A stretch of 64,000 nt of DNA from Leptodontidium sp. MPI-SDFR-AT-0119 (taxonomy: Eukaryota > Ascomycota > Leotiomycetes > Helotiales > Leptodontidiaceae): NCBI GenBank assembly GCA_020726505.1, contig JAHLEZ010000002.1, positions 558,001-622,000 of the forward strand, read 5' to 3'. Each line of letters starts with the position of its first letter. Positions within the stretch are counted from its first letter, which is position 1. The notes under the pieces are model-generated. The model was not told the DNA's origin. It did not search any database and was given only the letters and a program-made list of their open reading frames with translations. Made by a program: the position numbers and the translations under genes. Of the stretch, positions 34,116 to 45,199 are shown piece after piece.

Positions 34116-35087
34116 TCACGCTGAAGCACAATGTCCTCCGTCTACCCTGAGATCCGCGCCAGTCATCCAGGAGCTACCATCGGCAAGTAAAAACACAGCT
34201 GGCGCCTTGAAATCTTCAGGTGCACCAAGTCGACCAAGCAAAGCACCTGCCATCCATGTTTTCTCGACTTCTGGCTCTGCAGCTAGGAGTTCGTCGGTCA
34301 TCGCGGTCCTTATATACTGGTTGCACTGTCAGCGAGAAGATAAAAGTATTGGTATGACGGTGGGGAGAGCTTACTCCTGGAGATAATGTGTTTACTCTGA
34401 TACCATGAGCACCCCATTCCTGGGCCACAGATCTGCACATCTGTTGCACCGCTGCCTTCGAAGTGTTGTACGCAGTACACGTCAAACCCTGAATAATTTC
34501 ATTAGTAAATCCTAATCTCGCCACTCACCCACGAATTTCATAACACATACCCGATTCGCAACCTGTCCTGACATCGAAGCAATCATAACAACACTTCCTT
34601 TTGTCCCCTCCGCCATGAAAATTCTCGCCGAATGCTTGATAGTCAAGAAAGTTCCTGTCACATTCACATCCATGATCCGTCTGAACCCGTCCACCGGGTA
34701 ATCCACCGCTGGTATTTTCTGCTGGATGCCAGCGCAGGCAATAGTTCCCATGAGAGGAGCGCCGAGTTTAGAGCCCGTGGCTGCGATAAGATCTAAAACG
34801 GCGGAGACTTCGGCTTCGAGAATGATGTCGCATCGGTGATATGATACAGTGAGATTTGAAGACTTCGCGATTGTTTGCAGAGATGCCCATTCGAGCTCAG
34901 ATGGTGCGGGAAGAATATCGATACATGCTACATGGCCGCCAGATTCGAGAACTGCGGCCGCGAGGGTTATCCCTAAACCTCTCCCAGCTCCAGTTATGGC
35001 GATGGTGCGTCCAGCGAGAGAGAACAAAGGGTTGGTGGTGTACGCAACCTGCGAGGAAATAGTAGCTGGCTCTGCGATGCTGCCCAT
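34116..35087 (-). CDS. Short-chain dehydrogenase of the arabinitol/sorbose/xylulose reductase type
   Basis: Three exons (35087-34551, 34488-34375, 34316-34116) encode 283 residues; all introns are phase 0. The motifs are TGAGRGLG (32-39), CAG for NAG (118-120), N142 in VNVTG, S171 in IASMSG, and Y186-x3-K190 in YNTSKAAVQQM, followed by the LSPGYIRT loop. The ending MTGADLRVDGGHCASA is typical of fungal polyol/ketose SDRs such as D-arabinitol 2-dehydrogenase and L-xylulose or sorbose reductases. The expected reaction is NAD(P)-linked interconversion of a polyol and a ketose. It is divergently paired with the transketolase gene across 537 bp. I chose ATG 35087 because the upstream in-frame extension has no protein-like composition. 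Confidence 0.88.
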
Positions 35088-35624
35088 CCTGAAATTATGG
35101 AGGTGCAAATTTCGAATGCAATAAGCGGAAGTGAGATTTGAAATGAACGAAAGAAGGTGTAAGGGAATTATTATTTGAGAGATAGAGAGATAGCAAGGTA
35201 TGTCCACTCTTGGAGTCTTGGGAAGTGTCTGGAACACCTCGATCACGATTCCCGAGTGTATTGCATTCAAGTTGTCCCGAACTTAGAAGAGTTATTCACA
35301 AGGGAGCCTATGACTTCCTAATATGCTCGGAGTGGGAACCTGTCTTGACATCAACAGGGGGCTCGCTTAGGGGGGAAATAGAGGGGCTTCCGAAAGAGGA
35401 ATTTTTAGGCACTGGGCTTGGGCCTGCAGCAGGAAACTTGTGCATACTCGCCTGCTAGTGTTTCCCGTTAGGGAAATTCCAAGCACTGGAGTTAGGTACG
35501 TGGTCGACTTTGGTGCGTCTGTACAATAGCAAAGAATTGTTTATATATTTCAGTTTCTTTCAATACAGCATCATCGTTAGTTGTCTCCTCATAATTTGTC
35601 CATATTGACTCCAAATTTCACATC
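35088..35624. promoter_or_regulatory. Bidirectional promoter of SDR and transketolase genes
   Basis: This 537-bp interval has the shared element at 35391-35413. A degenerate relative, GGGAAATTCCAAGCACT, lies at 35471-35487. No gene is seen inside. Confidence 0.6.
35391..35413 (+). promoter_or_regulatory. Shared 23-bp cluster element, copy 2
   Basis: The sequence reads CGAAAGAGGAAT followed by TTTTAGGCACT. It differs from 31064-31086 only at positions 7 and 12. It lies 304 bp upstream of the SDR ATG and 212 bp upstream of the transketolase ATG, nearly the same distance from the minus-strand gene as copy 1. Confidence 0.55.
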
Positions 35625-37921
35625 ATGGCCCCCTCGGCATTCGAAGTGCCGTCTTCTCTTCCCAGCAAATCCAAGACCCAGCTCTCTTCCAAGATTCGGG
35701 TTTCCGACGAGCTTATTCACGTCAAATTTGAAGACGCCGCGCTGAATGACCGGGTTCTGAAAACTTTCAGATGCTTGATAGCAGATCTGTGCGAACAGTT
35801 CAAAGGTGGTCACCCTGGCGGTGCCATGGGTATGGCAGCAATTGGGGTTGCGTTGTGGAAATATGTCATGGAGTATACACCAGAAAATCCAAACTTCTTC
35901 AATAGAGATAGATTTGTTCTCTCCAATGGTAAGCGTTCCCTCCCAGTCTCTTCCATATAATTGAAAAGGCATTAATTTTGAAGAGTCTTACTTTATTTCG
36001 TTCTTCGCTGACTTTGGGAGGCCACACATGTCTGTTTCAGTACGCTTTCCTACACCTTGTCGGATACAAGAACATGACCTTCGACCAACTCAAATCCTAC
36101 CACTCCGCAAGAACCGATTCCATTTGCCCTGGACATCCCGAAATCGAGCACGAAGGCATCGAGGTTACAACTGGACCTTTGGGTCAAGGAATTGCCAATG
36201 CAGTGGGCCTGGCAATGGCCACCAAGCATCTAGCTGCTACATACAACAGACCAAACTATTCGGTAGTGGACAACATGACTTGGTGCATAATTGGTGATGC
36301 ATGCCTACAGGAGGGTGTCGCTCTGGAAGCCATTTCATTGGCTGGTAACTGGAAACTCAACAATCTGGTGGTGATCTACGACAACAATCAAGTTACCTGC
36401 GATGGGTCTGTGGATCTTTGCAATAACGAAGACGTCAATGCCAAGATGATTGCTTGTGGATGGAGTGTATTCGATATCCAAGATGGCAGTCACGATATCG
36501 AAGGTATTGTCCGGGCGCTCATTGTAGCGAAGAACAACAAGGACAAGCCGACTTTCATCAACGTTCGCACAGTCATCGGAATTGGGAGCAAGTCAGCTGG
36601 CGACGCCAAAGCACACGGGGCGGCTTTTGGCGCAGAGGGTGTTGCCCACATCAAGCGTGCGTTCGGTATGGACGAGACAAAACATTTCCAGGTGTCGGAC
36701 GAAGTCTATGACTTTTTCGGAAGCGCGAAGCCACGAGGGAGAGAAGTTGAGGCCGACTGGAACGCCTTGATACAATCATACGCAAGTGCTCACCCTGAGC
36801 TACATCGAGAATTTGCTCTCCGCGTGGCTGGCAAGTTGACAGACGGCTGGACGAAGTTCATTCCTGCAAAAGAAGACCTTCCTACCGGCCCAACACCATC
36901 AAGGAAATCCTCAGGGTTAGTTTGCAACCCCCTCGCACAGAACATCAAAAACTTCATGGTTGGAACAGCCGACCTGTCGCCTTCCGTGAACATGATATGG
37001 AAAGGAAAAGTCGATTTTCAGCATCCAGACCTCAAGACCTCTTGTGGCATCAATGGAGATTATTCTGGGAGGTACATCCACTGGGGAATCCGCGAGCACG
37101 CAATGGCTTCGATATCCAACGGTCTAGCTGCCTTTAATAAAGGGACCATCATTCCTGTCACTTCAACGTTCTTCATGTTCTATATCTATGCCGCACCAGG
37201 AATCCGGATGGGTGCTCTTCAAGGGCTGCAACAGATTCACATCGCGACGCACGATTCCATCGGCACGGGAGAAGATGGACCAACCCACCAACCCATTGCA
37301 TTGGCAAGCCTCTATCGTTCCATGCCAAATATTTTGTACATTCGGCCGGCCGATAGTGAAGAGACGGCTGGTGCATACATTGCCGCATTGAGTGCTGCCA
37401 ATACCCCCAGCATCATATCTCTCTCACGGCAGAATCTCGAGCAGTATCCCCAATACTCATCACGAGAGGGAGTTCAGAAAGGCGCCTATGTTTTCATCGA
37501 AAGAGAAGACGCAGATGTGACCTTGATTGGGATCGGTGCTGAGATGGTGTTTGCCGTCAAGACAGCAAGGCTGCTCGAGGAAAAGTTTGGCCTGAAAGCC
37601 CGCGTCGTCAGCTTTCCATGCCAACGACTTTTTGAGAAACAGCCGTTGGATTACAAACGCCAGGTACTACAGTACAGGAGCAAGGCACCGAGAGTTGTCA
37701 TTGAGGCGTATGCTGTCAATGGCTGGGAGAGGTATGCTGATGCGGGGTTCTCGATGTCCACTTTTGGGCACTCACTACCTGGTGCACAGGCGTACAAGTA
37801 TTTTGGATTCGACGAAAATGTGATAGCACCTAAAGTGGTGCAGTTGGTCGAGGATGTGAGACGTAATGGTATTGAAAGCTTGCGAGGAGAGTTCAGAGAT
37901 CTGAATGTCAGAGACCATTGA
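35625..37921 (+). CDS. Dihydroxyacetone-synthase-type transketolase
   Basis: Two exons (35625-35928 and 36021-37921) encode 734 residues, full length for the family. This is a thiamine-diphosphate enzyme that moves a two-carbon ketol unit from a ketose phosphate to an aldehyde. Dihydroxyacetone synthase itself uses formaldehyde and xylulose 5-phosphate to make dihydroxyacetone. Visible motifs are KGGHPGGAMGM, SNGHTCLFQY across the intron, CPGHPE, TTGPLGQGIANAVG, the ThDP motif GDACLQEG (193-200) with YDNNQV, WGIREHAMASISNGLA, DSIGTGEDGPTHQP and SLSRQNLEQYP. The SNGHTCLFQY and GDACLQEG forms point to the dihydroxyacetone synthase branch rather than housekeeping transketolase. The C-terminus (NVRDH) has no peroxisomal SKL-type signal, unlike methylotrophic yeast enzymes, so a cytosolic place is more likely. 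Its partner in the block is the DAK gene, which would phosphorylate its product. Confidence 0.93.
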
Positions 37922-38422
37922 CCAGTTTGGTAGATTTGTATTTGAGGCTTTCCGCTGAGGTGTAAACAATAATGCAATGGATTTTCGTGCTTCCTAGGTT
38001 GTGTGACAACAAGCGACTTTCGATTCCCATTCAAAATTGTCACAATTGCCGTAAGTAACTAGTCTGTTCTCCCAATACAAGTGACAGCAACATTATTCTG
38101 TCTCTCCTACTAAGTTCCAGACTCCACTGTAATAGTCAGAAAGCAGGCTTCAAGTATGTTATGATTTCCATTTTTTGCTTTATGTTATTCGCTAGAGTTA
38201 CGAGACCACCAGTCTTCTTTGAGGATTAAAGTGCTGCAAATGGGCGTTCACCTCCTTCGGCGAACGATTCCCCATCGCCTTTCAGAAGCCACATTCCCGG
38301 CCTGCTTTGTTCCCAAGTACAGGATCAGAAGAAGATCTCTTCACATTATCACTGTTTCCTGCCTTGAAGTTGCTATCATTACCCAACTTGAACGTCCTAA
38401 AAAAAACCTTTATAATTTCGAG
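37922..38422. other. Intergenic, no gene seen
   Basis: This holds the transketolase 3' end and the flank of the decayed ORF downstream. Confidence 0.4.
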
Positions 38423-38940
38423 ATGGCAGCCGAAGGAGACGGAAAAGAAGCGGGGCAGAATGTGTCTCGAGATGCTAGTCTAGTTTCCTCTAAAGGCATG
38501 GAGGATTGTTGGGACTAAAACTACGACTTAATTGCTGAATCAAATGAGCCTTTCAGTCACTTATCAGAAGACATCGACATTGAAAGCAAGGCAGCGGTAA
38601 ATCACTACGATGATTGTGCCCGTGACAGCTGTGCAGAGAGTTGTTGTGGGTATGAAGAGGACGAAGAAGAAACTGATAGTGAATCCGATTCTGGCGACGA
38701 AGGAATTAATCAAGATAAGAATCTTGAGAAGGGAGGAGAATCGGAGGTAGATTCAGAATTGGACATCGAATCCAACGCAAACCCGAATTTCCACCCAAAG
38801 TTGAAAGGGGGACGCATCTGCGGTGCTGAAACTGAAAAGGCGGGGGATCCACACTAGGTGGTTTATTTGTGATGGCTGCATCTTGGGCTGTCATCAACAT
38901 CAATTACATAGACCTGCAGGGCGCCCATTTATGTGCAGGT
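38423..38940 (+). pseudogene. Decayed acidic ORF with Cys-rich tail
   Basis: From ATG 38423 the frame is coding-like, passes one TAA (38516-38518, where CAA would give Gln) and continues to TAG 38855-38857. It is strongly acidic (DIDIESKAAVNHYDD, EEDEEETDSESDSGDEG). In another frame the next part reads RRGIHTRWFICDGCILGCHQ and then QLHRPAGRPFMC, which looks like a zinc-binding Cys/His segment. A frameshift near 38830 would join them. The family is not recognised. It could also be an unrelated pair of chance frames. Confidence 0.35.
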
Positions 38941-39746
38941 TAAGGTTACAATGACGGGTGGTGAGATGAAGCGCTCAGTACGCCCAAGCACGAGAATCCG
39001 ACTGTTCACTTGAAAATTTGGGGCACGAATACTTGATTCAAATATGAGGCTTGGATTTAATTTCACAATGCTCATGGGAGTACTTTCCTTTTGGCGGATC
39101 TCATAGTACAATCAAACCTGCTGTTTAGTTTGGCTATTGCGACGCATTTGCGAATTATAAGTCGTTGCTCCTTGATTGCTTGATTTCCCCTCTAGGCCGC
39201 TTACAAGGGAGTCAAGACTTCTTGTTTATTAGCTATTAGCCTTATTATTAGAGAGGCAAATAAGTTTTTATCGTCGTCCGTTTGATTGAAGAAGGCTGAA
39301 AACATGACAGACCCACCTCGCCAAAGGTTCGCTTACTCCACTAAATGTGTTGACACGCCCAATTTGCTCTAGGTTAGACACACTCCAATGTATGCATGGG
39401 CCTGGAAAGACCTCTCCGTGTATTTATCGTAGCTTCTCCTCTTATTTTGCGAACACTGTGAAGCAGTCCTTTCAACTATACTTTGACATCAGGAGATGCT
39501 AATGCACGTGACTCAAGCTTTCCGGCCCCTGCGCCACCAGAATTAATCGACCTTCCTTATGCAGCATTATCACGGCGTCAGTCTATCCACACGGAGCTTG
39601 TGATGACCCGAAGGCAGACATCTACAACATCATCAAAATATTGCATTTAGTCTATACTTCTACAACTCTATCATACTCTATTGAAGTCTTATGCACAGAA
39701 CTCCTCAATCCCACCATTAAATTGCGATCATCGAGCTCACCACACA
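38941..39746. other. Intergenic, aminopeptidase promoter
   Basis: No gene is visible. The sequence just before 39747 is pyrimidine/CA-rich, as in fungal leaders. Confidence 0.4.
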
Positions 39747-41541
39747 ATGCTACATTCTACACTCATGCTCCTCTTGAGCACCTCACACCTCATCCTAGGC
39801 TCCGCCATCCAAGACAAGCAAGCCATCCTCTCATCTCCATCCACCAATACCGTCAATATTGATGCCGACACACGTGTAGAGCACGTGGTCGACCCAGCCA
39901 TCATCTCCGCCCTCAAGACACACTCCGATCCTGTCGCCGCCCTCTTGTCCCTCCAGCCAGACCTCAAATCCGACCTCGCCCAACCAAGACTCCTGCACGT
40001 TTCCGGCGAAAGGAAGCCAGAATGGATGACCGAAGGCGATAAGTTGCGTCTACGTAGACAAGGGAAGAAGTTCGTCGACATTACGGATCACGAGGAGTTT
40101 TACGCTCAACAGGTTGATGCTGCCGCGGGTAAAGCAAGTAAGTCAAGGCGTCTTAACCCTTCGATTTTTTGAGGCGTTATTATTTCTTTTTGTTTCTGGT
40201 TGTTGATTGTGTGTATGTAGATCTCCCCGATTTGAGGCACCAACCCCTCGTCAAGCCTCTCTTCCACCGTGTCTCGACGGATAGAATGCATGGCGTGCTC
40301 AAGCACATGACGAGTTACTACAATCGGTACTATAGAGGAAGGACTGGAGCATTAAGCGCCGCGTGGCTTCACGATCACATTGCACAGGTAAAAATTCATT
40401 CCCCTTCCCTGTCCCCTTCTCACCAAAAAAAAAAAGAGGAAGAGGTGGTATTAACAGTATGAAACCAGATCATCGACGCCGCCCCGTTCGGGACACACAT
40501 CTCGCTCGAGTATTTCACACACCCCTTCCCCCAATCCTCAATCATCGCACGCTTCGAGCCCAAAGTACGGAACTTTTCTCACCCCTTAACCATCCTCGGC
40601 GCGCACCAGGATTCGGCGAACTACTTATTTCCTCTCCTCCCCGCGCCTGGTGCGGATGATGATTGTTCAGGTACGGTGAGTATCCTGGAGGCGTTCCGAA
40701 TCTTGGCTGAGAGTGGGTATGTGCCGAGGAATGGACCGGTTGAGTTCCATTGGTATGCTGCTGAAGAAGGGGGCTTGTTGGGGAGTCAAGCTATTGCCAG
40801 GTATAAGAAGGAGGAGGGTGCTACCATTGGGGCCATGATGGAGTTTGTGAGTGATTCCTCCCGATTGACACACATTCTTTCAAGAGAGAGAAAAAAGGCG
40901 ACTAATACCCATTGCGATAAAAGGACATGACAGCGTTCATCGCTCGTAACGCCACGGAATCAATCGGATTCATCTCCACATCAGCAGACGAAGCACTCAC
41001 CGAATGGCTTCTGAAACTAGCTAAGGAATATATATCGATACCCGCTGGTATCTTCGAATTATTCCCGTACGTCACATATCTTTCTCTGCCTAGGCTATGA
41101 TCTCCATCGCCTTTTTCGCTTGGTCTACGAAGTATTGCGAGTTTTAAAAATCGCTGACCAAATCAACAGTGGAGCCGGCTCCGACTACATGTCCTACACA
41201 CAACTCAAATACCCCGCCAGTTTCGCCTCGGAAGGAAACCCCCTCAGTGGAGGTGGGTTCCCCGGAGAATACGATCCGTACGTTCACGGTGTGAACGATA
41301 CCATAGATGTTGATGATGCGAGTGGATATTTCTCGCTTGATGTATGTGTTTCCTCTCTCTCATACCCTCTCCAGATTTATCTCGCTCCCGTCATGAATTC
41401 TGGGCATTCGTGTTCGTGTCATGTCTCGTCATGTGATGTCATTACTGATATAAATCCGACGTGTAGCATATGGCGAGATTCACAGAGTTGGCGCTTGCTT
41501 TTGCTGTTGAGCAGAGCGGTTGGGATAATTCTTGGCGGTAA
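39747..41541 (+). CDS. lap1: Secreted leucine aminopeptidase (M28E)
   Basis: Six exons (39747-40137, 40221-40387, 40469-40846, 40924-41066, 41170-41341, 41467-41541) encode 441 residues. Residues 1-20 (MLHSTLMLLLSTSHLILGSA) form a signal peptide. A propeptide of about 60-80 residues follows before the catalytic domain. Zinc-site motifs of co-catalytic M28 enzymes are all present: GAHQDS (His232, Asp234), PGADDDCSG, the catalytic AAEEGGLLG (Glu285/286), EFDMTAF across an intron, and VHGVNDTIDV near the end. The ligands are therefore intact. It removes N-terminal residues, with a preference for Leu, from peptides outside the cell. The ATG chosen gives the signal peptide; an upstream start would bury it. 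It ends 341 bp from the convergent MarR-GNAT gene. Confidence 0.93.
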
Positions 41542-41882
41542 AGATATGTCGCACCGCGGGGAAGGTGCGAAAGCGGCAGCTGGAGAGAAATTTGGCATAC
41601 GAATCGGAATGCGGTGTATTTGATGGGTAGAAGGTAGGTATAGACGGAAATAACCAGAAATTGTACACAGATCTGTTCTGAGAAGAATCGACTGGGTTGA
41701 GTTGAACAATATTCGTTTTTCGGTAAGAGGTGATTTGGTCTCTAAGGAAAAGAAACATATATGTATTTCTCTTCAAAATTACTCCTTACAGCCACACCCT
41801 CTGTACTCCGCGCTACCCCCGTTCTACATCACTCTCCCTCCCTCCTTCACAGCCAAACAACACCAGCCCAATCCCAACCAAA
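41542..41882. other. Intergenic (convergent)
   Basis: This is 341 bp of 3' flank between two convergent genes. No gene signal is seen. Confidence 0.4.
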
Positions 41883-43371
41883 CTACCCCATCATCTCTGA
41901 CCTAACCCTCACCAAATGCTGCACAAGCAACTCCTTCCCCTCCCACATACTCTTCATCTCCTGATCCCTCAACACAAAGCCCCTCCCCTCATACAATTTC
42001 CTCGCAGCATCCAAGCCCTTAAAAGTCCAAAGATGGACCTCCTCGAACCGCCTTTCATCCGCCCACTTCAAAGCAGCATCTAACATCCTCTTCCCCACCC
42101 CACCGCCTCTAACACTCTCATCCACGACGAAACCTCTCAGGTGGACTTTACTCTTCATATTCGTACTTTCGTCGTCGGTGGGAGAGGAAGAGGGTATATT
42201 CTCGTTCTCGTTCTCTTTCTCGTTGATTTTGACGTTTTCGCCGTCGGTGTTTGCCTCGGCGTTGACTTTGCGAGAGAGATTGATTCCGTCCATGAATATA
42301 GTGCCGAGGATTTGCTTGCTGGATGAGTCGAGTGCGGTGAACGCTTCGGAGTTGAGACCGTCGAGGCGGGAGAGGAGTTCGCCGAAGCCGGTGGAGAGCA
42401 TGCTTTCGAAGGAGACGCCGAGGCCGTAGGGCGTGTAGGTCGTCATGTGGATTGTTAGGCAGCGGGCGAGGAGGCCTGGACGGTAGCCGGTGGCGATAAT
42501 GATGGTTGGGGGCGGAGCGGGAGATGGAGGGAGTGCTGTAGTTTTGGATGCTTGTGAGGATAGGTTGGATTGGGTGGAGGTGAAAGCGTTGAGACGACTG
42601 GAGCGGAGTGCTGTGGCATAGGCGCGAATGCCTTTGAGTACTGTGGTAGGAGGGTGGAGTTAGCCCTGCCCATCTTGAAAACGAATCAGAAAGCAATGAT
42701 ATTTCTGAATCATGTTGGAGAAGAGCACAGAATTCAAATCTCGTCCAATACCCCATTCCATAGCGGAATGAAGGCAGATGAAGACAACCACTTACTGTCA
42801 TCTGGCGTTGCCTCTGGTGGAAGCTGCGCAAACGCGTCTAAGATCTGAGATTCTCCAAAAGCCTGTAAGGGTAATAAATCAGTATAAAAGTACCGCATCA
42901 AACCCCTCCCCCCCCAAATCTCGATTCTCGAACAATTTCAAAATCGAGACCAAGATAAGGTGCAAAGTGAAAAAGACATACATCAATACCCGCTAAAGTT
43001 CCCCTCCCCTTCTCAGTCAACATCAAAACCTTCTCCCTCGCATCCTCTCCAAACCCCTCTCTCACCTCGCCTGCCTCGACGAGTTTCTTGAGCAGGCGAC
43101 TCACGCTGCTCTTCTCGAGATTGAGCTCGGTGCAGAGCGTTGCGGCTGTGATACCTGTGCATTTCCCCTTCGAGGAAGCAGGGCTTTGGGCTTGGGTTTG
43201 GTTCAGGTTCTGTTCGTGCAGTCCGATCTCGATAATGGCGTGTACGGCACTGGCGGAATACGATGTACCTGCTAGATTGCTGGACATGAATCCTAATTCG
43301 CGCACGAGGAGGCGGGAAGAGGAACGAAGGGAGGAGATTATGGGGTGGGCTTGTGGAGGTTGAGAACCCAT
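41883..43371 (-). CDS. MarR winged-helix / GNAT acetyltransferase fusion protein
   Basis: Three exons (43371-42982, 42862-42796, 42640-41883) encode 404 residues in frame. Residues 1-130 form a MarR-type winged helix (TAATLCTELNLEKSSVSRLLKKLVEAGEV, then EKVLMLTEKGRGTLAGID). From about 190 a GNAT domain follows: IIIATGYRPGLLARCLTIH, then TTYTPYGLGVSFESML, LGTIFMDG, the acetyl-CoA loop VRGGGVGKRMLDAAL and ARKLYEGRGFVLRD. This order, and the GYRPG...H...Y...GFxxxFE pattern, is the bacterial MarR-GNAT bifunctional architecture. A low-complexity Glu/Asn insert (residues about 300) is a eukaryotic-style addition. With three proper introns it is a resident fungal gene. Its role is unknown; bacterial relatives acetylate small molecules or proteins and bind DNA. 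Old transfer from bacteria is a reasonable inference. Confidence 0.85.
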
Positions 43372-45199
43372 TTTGATCGTCTAGATTTAATGGCTAAGAT
43401 GATTGAGTTTTGGATTTGATACTTTTGGGGGGGCTGTGGGCGGGTGGAAAAAAAAAAAAAAAATTTGGTGTGGCGAGGAGAAAGAAGAAAAGGGGGGGGA
43501 AGATGGTTGTATTTTGCAACGGCTTGACTTCCTCCGAGAGTGGGGGGCTCGCCTTGGTTCTTACCGAGCTAGCTCGGATTCTGCCTAGGTAGTTCTAGTT
43601 CGTGGGATGCTGCAGATATCGCTGCATTATTGCTTATGTTTTCACGGTTGTCAGAAACATAAATGATGGTCAAATTTGCCCGGTTCAGACGACAAACCCA
43701 CCTGCAGCTCCAGTGGTACTGAATGCAGCTCGGCGGGGCTCGATAGTCAGAGAACTCACTCTGAATCTAGGAGTTGTGCCCCAGTGCATTTATCTCTTGG
43801 CTCTCAATGGTTATGTCGGAGTTTTGTCGATAGAGAGCAGTCATTTAGTTGATGGTTTTTATATTGAGCTTGGACTTGCAAAATGACTTGAGAACTAGCT
43901 AGACCCGAGGCTCGCGTTGAGACACTCAAAAGAGTTAGTGATCGAACAGTACTTCAGACGAATGATCTGTGAATTAGCTATCTTACAAGCATAAAAACAA
44001 GATAAGCCGTTTGACTACGCTACGGAAAACAGATATACAGTATGGCTGAAGCACTTCTAGTTACATCAGGTGAGCAAACGGCCCACCAACATCAAGTGAA
44101 CAGCGACGAGGACCCTAGACGACTGGATGTGCAATTGAAATTTCACAAGACAAGAGGTAATTATCAAGATATATCCTCGCATGGTAGCTTGTGTTATTTC
44201 AAGGAACCAGACAGCGAGTAAGATATGAAGTACTGTAACGGTTCTGGCCTGGAGAGAATGGCATATTCCTTCGATTTTTCATCGCCCTCTCCCAATACAC
44301 ACAGTACTTTGATCCGCATAGAGGACTGATTAAATGGAATCGATTCAAGTCCAACACTCAGCAACGGATCAATTAAACGAGACGAAAGGGACAACAGAAA
44401 GAACCTTTCCACAGCGTTATCAGAATTCCGGCTCAACATCCACACATCCACACACCTGAGACCAATTCTATCAAGAAACTAGAAGACGAAAAAGAACGTG
44501 GAAGATTACCCCCAAGAAAATGATCTCCTGTCAATCACGTTTCACTATCCTGCTGATCCGGGACTCTTTTCCCCTCCCCTTCCCCAGCCCGCTCTCAGCC
44601 GCCCCCGGACTTTTAGAACTAAGTCTCGGGAGGTTGGATGGCATGGCAGGCGGGCGGGCTGAATTGTTGCCGATCAGTGAGGGTTATTGAGAAAAGGGGG
44701 AGGAGATGTGCGGCCCATGACGTGGGTGGTGGTGGCGAGTCGTTACCTATCTATCTCATTTTCTTTGATTATTTGACTTGAATGTGGAGGCTTTGAGGGA
44801 GATAAAGACGGGAGGTGTGGTGTGATATCTAGTACAGTAGTTCGACAGTAGCTGGAGGATTTTCTTCCGGAGAGACGGGATGGGATGATCGAATGCGGTA
44901 CCGGTACCGTATTGATATCAACGGTTAACGTCAGCTCATAACATCGTCTGCACAATTCGCAAGAAAGAACGAATAAATAGCAAGGAAGTTTGAAAGCCTC
45001 TTCTTTTATGAAATCGGGTCTTTCCAGACCCTTATTTCTACTGTAGCAGAGCCACCTGTACATATACCAAAAATACCGACTGTACACGATAAGGTAAAGT
45101 AAAGCAAAGCAAAGCACGTCACTTTCCTTGCCCATCACGAAGTGTCGAGGTGTCAAGTTCCCAATTCCCAAACTCCGTTTTCAATCGTCGTTAGATATG
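43372..45199. other. Gene-poor stretch
   Basis: There is a poly-A run near 43448 and G/A-rich sequence just upstream of the MarR-GNAT start. A 59-codon ATG frame at 44041-44220 has no domain. Nothing else is supported. Confidence 0.4.

Noticed and set aside
37901..37921. Possible peroxisomal targeting of the DHA-synthase-type enzyme
   Set aside because: The C-terminus is RDH, not an SKL-type tripeptide, so PTS1 targeting is not supported.
42148..42831. 227-codon minus-strand frame overlapping the GNAT exon
   Set aside because: It is an Arg/His/Pro-rich shadow of the true frame, which carries the acetyltransferase motifs.
44041..44220. 59-codon ATG frame
   Set aside because: No domain, signal peptide or splice partner; too short to support as a gene.
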